Origin: JAUVXJ01 sp964433755
GTDB lineage: Bacteria > Chloroflexota > Anaerolineae > UBA7937 > B3-Chlor
Direction: 5' to 3'
NCBI GenBank assembly: GCA_964433755.1
Contig: CAYSSR010000003.1
Location: 558,001-622,000 of the forward strand
DNA length: 64,000 nucleotides
Shown here: piece by piece, positions 63,684 to 64,000 of the stretch
How positions within the stretch are numbered: position 1 is the first letter of the stretch
How the letters are laid out: the number at the start of each line of letters is the position of its first letter
The notes under the pieces: generated by a model
Databases searched by the model: none
Seen by the model: only the letters and a program-made list of their open reading frames with translations
Told to the model about the DNA's origin: nothing
Translations under genes and position numbers: made by a program

Positions 63684-63819
63684 CGTCCCTCAGCCCTCGG
63701 CTCCGTCGAAAGGGTCGCGTACTGACCGTCGCATGTCGCTGTCCACTCACTGATGATAGCGAGTCTATCCAACAACTCCCGCCTCTTCTCCCCCTCCGGC
63801 TGCCACGAGGCCGTCCTAG

Positions 63820-63848
63820 ATCATAGTCCAGTTCTCAGTACTTATCAA
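63820..63848 (-). promoter_or_regulatory. Promoter of the polysaccharide operon
   Basis: Minus strand TTGATA (63843-63848), 17 bases, TATGAT (63820-63825). Leader about 130 bases. The 317 bases 63684-64000 hold no gene that I can support. Confidence 0.75.
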
Positions 63849-64000
63849 CCTTGCATGCCACGGGGATGTGAAGAGACGTGCGCTCACGGCGTTGGACAGA
63901 GATGTGGTGGCAACACGGCACTCCTGCATCCGCGGATCGATGCAGAAAGCGACGATCTAGGGTAGATGGAGGACGGCGGCCGTCACGAACCTGGCAGAAC

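Overview
The window is G+C-rich bacterial chromosome, most likely from an uncultivated member of Chloroflexota (Anaerolineae-like). Evidence for this is indirect: Thr/Pro-rich linkers behind signal peptides (14.2 and 15.0 kb), a secreted protein ending in PLVLKNY, MraY-type and GT39-type glycosyltransferases with extra C-terminal domains, a T-box leader, and many GTG/TTG starts with good Shine-Dalgarno sites. The metabolic genes point to an anaerobe: four-subunit pyruvate:ferredoxin oxidoreductase, ADP-forming acetyl-CoA synthetase and enolase together describe conversion of sugar to acetate with ATP made at the CoA-ligase step. No rRNA, tRNA, CRISPR array, transposase or phage gene was seen.

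Layout. 1-3464 (-): rpoB, cut by the window edge, with its own near-consensus promoter and a large repeat-like insertion. 3890-8046 (+): membrane-anchored GH39-like glycosidase and GT39-like glycosyltransferase. 8243-10274 (-): two-gene accessory cassette of unknown function. 10631-13738 (-): porGDAB operon with a terminator. 14078-15809 (+): surface amidase and NodB deacetylase lipoprotein. 15806-17743 (-): receiver-GAF-PAS-histidine kinase. 18102-21769 (+): carbamate kinase (structured leader), GT4, two MaoC/hot-dog half-enzymes and a Wzz-like protein. 21848-25492 (-): small membrane proteins, two with a zinc-knuckle head. 25556-28269 (-): obg, nadD and a TIM-barrel isomerase. 28591-31074: divergent Tat-exported DUF362 protein and M50 protease around a palindrome-rich promoter region.

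31084-37003 (-): enolase, P-loop/DRTGG protein, ADP-forming acetyl-CoA synthetase and a GT2-methyltransferase fusion. 37324-41255: Tat molybdopterin oxidoreductase, processive GT2 and an MFS transporter. 41785-43620 (-): large secreted protein. 44030-46829 (-): aspartate kinase and threonine synthase behind a T-box riboswitch. 47414-49411 (-): PAS-GAF-PAS-HD-GYP protein. 50076-53845 (+): MoxR, DUF58 and DUF4129-like operon. 53934-63683 (-): envelope-polysaccharide operon (two sugar epimerases, O-antigen-ligase/TPR protein, MraY/WecA-type transferase, nucleotide-sugar dehydrogenase) that runs on into an eIF2B-like isomerase and a CinA/MoaB-domain protein.

Themes: envelope sugar chemistry (at least eight genes), acetate-forming energy metabolism, and good sigma70-type promoters (TTGACA/TATAAT-like, 17-18 spacing) in front of most transcription units. 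The best candidates for something new are the rpoB insertion, the T-box whose specifier reads GGC in front of threonine-pathway genes, the structured carbamate kinase leader, the 8.2-10.3 kb cassette and the zinc-knuckle membrane cluster.
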